64,000 bases of DNA, from the NCBI RefSeq assembly GCF_036227485.1, contig NZ_CP109479.1, positions 7,440,001-7,504,000 on the forward strand, read 5' to 3'. The stretch's first letter is position 1; each line of letters starts with the position of its first letter. The notes below the pieces were generated by a model. That model saw only the letters and a program-made list of their open reading frames with translations, was not told the DNA's origin and ran no database searches. The DNA comes from Streptomyces sp. NBC_01451 (lineage in GTDB: Bacteria; Actinomycetota; Actinomycetes; Streptomycetales; Streptomycetaceae). Positions 63,021 through 64,000 of the stretch are shown piece after piece. Made by a program: the position numbers and the translations under genes.

Positions 63021-63887
63021 ATGCAGGGCACGGTCGACGGATTCAGCTACGGACTCGTCACTCCGCTGGTGGCTTACCTCATGGCCTGCCTGGGCGGCGC
63101 GCTGGGCCTGCGCTGCACCACGAGATCGATGCTGGTCACCGGGTCCTGGCGACCGGGCTGGCTGGCGCTCGGCTCGGCCGCGATCGGCTCCGGCATATGG
63201 ACGATGCACTTCGTCGCGATGATGGGGTTCACCGTCAAGGAGACCCCGATCAACTACGACATGTGGCTGACCTTCGCCAGCCTGGGCGTCGCCATCCTCA
63301 TGGTCGGCGTCGGGATCTTCATCGTCGGCTACCGGGGCGCGAGCGGAACGGCACTGTTCACCGGGGGCACCATCACGGGCCTCGGCATCGCCTCCATGCA
63401 CTACCTGGGCATGGCCGGAATGCGCCTCAACGGGAAGCTGGAGTACAACACCTTCACCGTCTCCGCCTCGGTCGTGATAGCCGTCGTGGCCGCCACCGCC
63501 GCCCTGTGGGCGGCCGGGCAGATCCGCGGTTTCCTGTGGAGCGTGGGCGCCAGTCTCGTCATGGGACTCGCCGTCAGCGGCATGCACTACACGGGCATGG
63601 CCGCCCTGCGGGTCCACCTCCACTCCGCGTCCGGGAGCCCGGACGGCGACTCGCCCGCGACCCTGCTCGCCCCCCTGATGATCGGCCCGCTGGCCTTCCT
63701 CCTGCTGGCCGGTGTCGTGGTGCTGTTCGACCCGCTGATGGTCATGGGCAAGCCCGGAGGCCGCCCGGCCGACAACAAGCCCGGCATCCCGGCCCACCCA
63801 CCGGTCCCGTACCCCGGCCGACGCCCCCCGCTGCGCCCCGGCCAGCGGCACGAGCACCGCGGTTCCCGCACCCCGCAGAACCGGTGA
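63021..63887 (+). CDS. MHYT-domain membrane sensor
   Basis: 288 residues with seven transmembrane segments. Three MHYT-type motifs, GIWTMHFVAMMGF, GIASMHYLGMAGM and AVSGMHYTGMAAL, are placed at the outer membrane face and probably bind metal (copper) with O2, CO or NO. The soluble C-terminal tail is only about 45 residues, Pro/Arg-rich, without GGDEF or EAL domains, unlike most MHYT sensors. GGAAGGG stands before the ATG. Tandem repeats upstream may control it. Confidence 0.9.
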   Translation: MQGTVDGFSYGLVTPLVAYLMACLGGALGLRCTTRSMLVTGSWRPGWLALGSAAIGSGIWTMHFVAMMGFTVKETPINYDMWLTFASLGVAILMVGVGIFIVGYRGASGTALFTGGTITGLGIASMHYLGMAGMRLNGKLEYNTFTVSASVVIAVVAATAALWAAGQIRGFLWSVGASLVMGLAVSGMHYTGMAALRVHLHSASGSPDGDSPATLLAPLMIGPLAFLLLAGVVVLFDPLMVMGKPGGRPADNKPGIPAHPPVPYPGRRPPLRPGQRHEHRGSRTPQNR

Positions 63888-63897
63888 TCAGGACCCG

Positions 63898-63920
63898 TTG
63901 TCAGTGGGGGGTCGTACGGT
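63898..63920 (+). promoter_or_regulatory. RecA-NDp/PafBC promoter of uvrB (exact match)
   Basis: TTGTCAGTG (63898-63906), eight bases, TACGGT (63915-63920), all consensus positions fit. The uvrB ATG follows six bases later, so the mRNA is probably leaderless. Confidence 0.8.
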
Positions 63921-63926
63921 GGATGC

Positions 63927-64000
63927 ATGCGGCCTGTTTCCAAGATCGAACGCACGGTGGCGCCCTTCGAGGTCGTCAGCCCCTACCAGCCGAGCGGTGA
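63927..64000 (+). CDS. uvrB: Excinuclease ABC subunit B (5' end only)
   Basis: Only the first 24 codons are inside the window (MRPVSKIERTVAPFEVVSPYQPSG). The sequence FEVVSPYQPSGDQP is the start of UvrB in actinobacteria. UvrB loads with UvrA at DNA lesions for nucleotide excision repair. The gene continues beyond the right edge. Confidence 0.85.
   Translation, partial: MRPVSKIERTVAPFEVVSPYQPSG

Overview
The window is chromosomal DNA of a high-GC actinobacterium, almost certainly a Streptomyces. The G+C content is above 70 percent with strong G/C bias at third codon positions and frequent GTG starts. Streptomyces-type families (DUF397, DUF5753, SPW_0924, DUF6343, DUF3068) lie around a conserved core gene block of polA, rpsA, coaE and uvrB. 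I see no rRNA, CRISPR array, prophage or complete insertion sequence. The only mobile-element-like item is a partial HTH/LAGLIDADG-type gene at the left edge, beside a tRNA gene.

Layout. 1-1335: HTH/LAGLIDADG-like gene (partial), a tRNA with CAA anticodon, and an ANTAR response regulator. 1423-7181: a leftward branched-chain amino-acid-type ABC transporter operon (binding protein, LivH, LivM, LivG, LivF). 7277-11051: a membrane protein, a hotdog thioesterase and an FdhF/YdeP-type molybdopterin oxidoreductase. 11228-18934: DNA polymerase I, a predicted membrane hydrolase, a secreted lytic transglycosylase and a DUF3068 protein. 18924-26648: HrpB helicase, a methyltransferase, ribosomal protein S1, a PAC2 protein, CoaE and a TPR protein. 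26704-36414: small metabolic and accessory genes (acyltransferase, methyltransferase, MOSC, DoxX, S4, uracil-DNA glycosylase, proline iminopeptidase, GH6 cellulase, two GNATs and an unknown protein). 36711-41792: FUSC transporter, nuclease-family protein, amidohydrolase and DUF899 protein. 41958-45628: a Streptomyces-type cluster of ATP-binding protein, XRE/DUF5753 regulator, DUF397 protein and a methyltransferase. 45680-53565: phosphatase, a PEP-synthase/Rph-like operon, a MocR regulator divergent from an AhpD-like protein, and an orphan GltD. 53695-64000: DUF1772, DUF2293, uridine-kinase-like, CBS and CorA proteins, a methyltransferase, the pseudouridine catabolism pair (PsuG and a PfkB kinase), an MFS exporter, a DNA alkyl-transferase, an MHYT protein and the start of uvrB.

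The most notable pattern is regulatory. Seven promoters share a (T/C)TGTCA(G/C)TG-N8-six-base -10 architecture, which matches the mycobacterial RecA-NDp/PafBC DNA-damage promoter. They precede known repair genes (polA, uvrB, ogt) and also coaE, a membrane phosphatase, a DUF1772 membrane protein and an uncharacterised 233-residue protein at 35713-36414. The last is the best candidate here for an undescribed DNA-damage-response component.

A second pattern is the 12-base palindrome CACGCGCGCGTG. It occurs ten times, always inside genes and mostly encoding His-Ala-Arg-Val or Ala-Arg-Ala-Arg, and is far commoner than base composition predicts.

Many genes have a TANNNT hexamer 6-8 bases before the start codon, which suggests leaderless transcripts. 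Start codons were chosen from Shine-Dalgarno spacing, codon bias and these leaderless signatures; where they are uncertain the entry says so.
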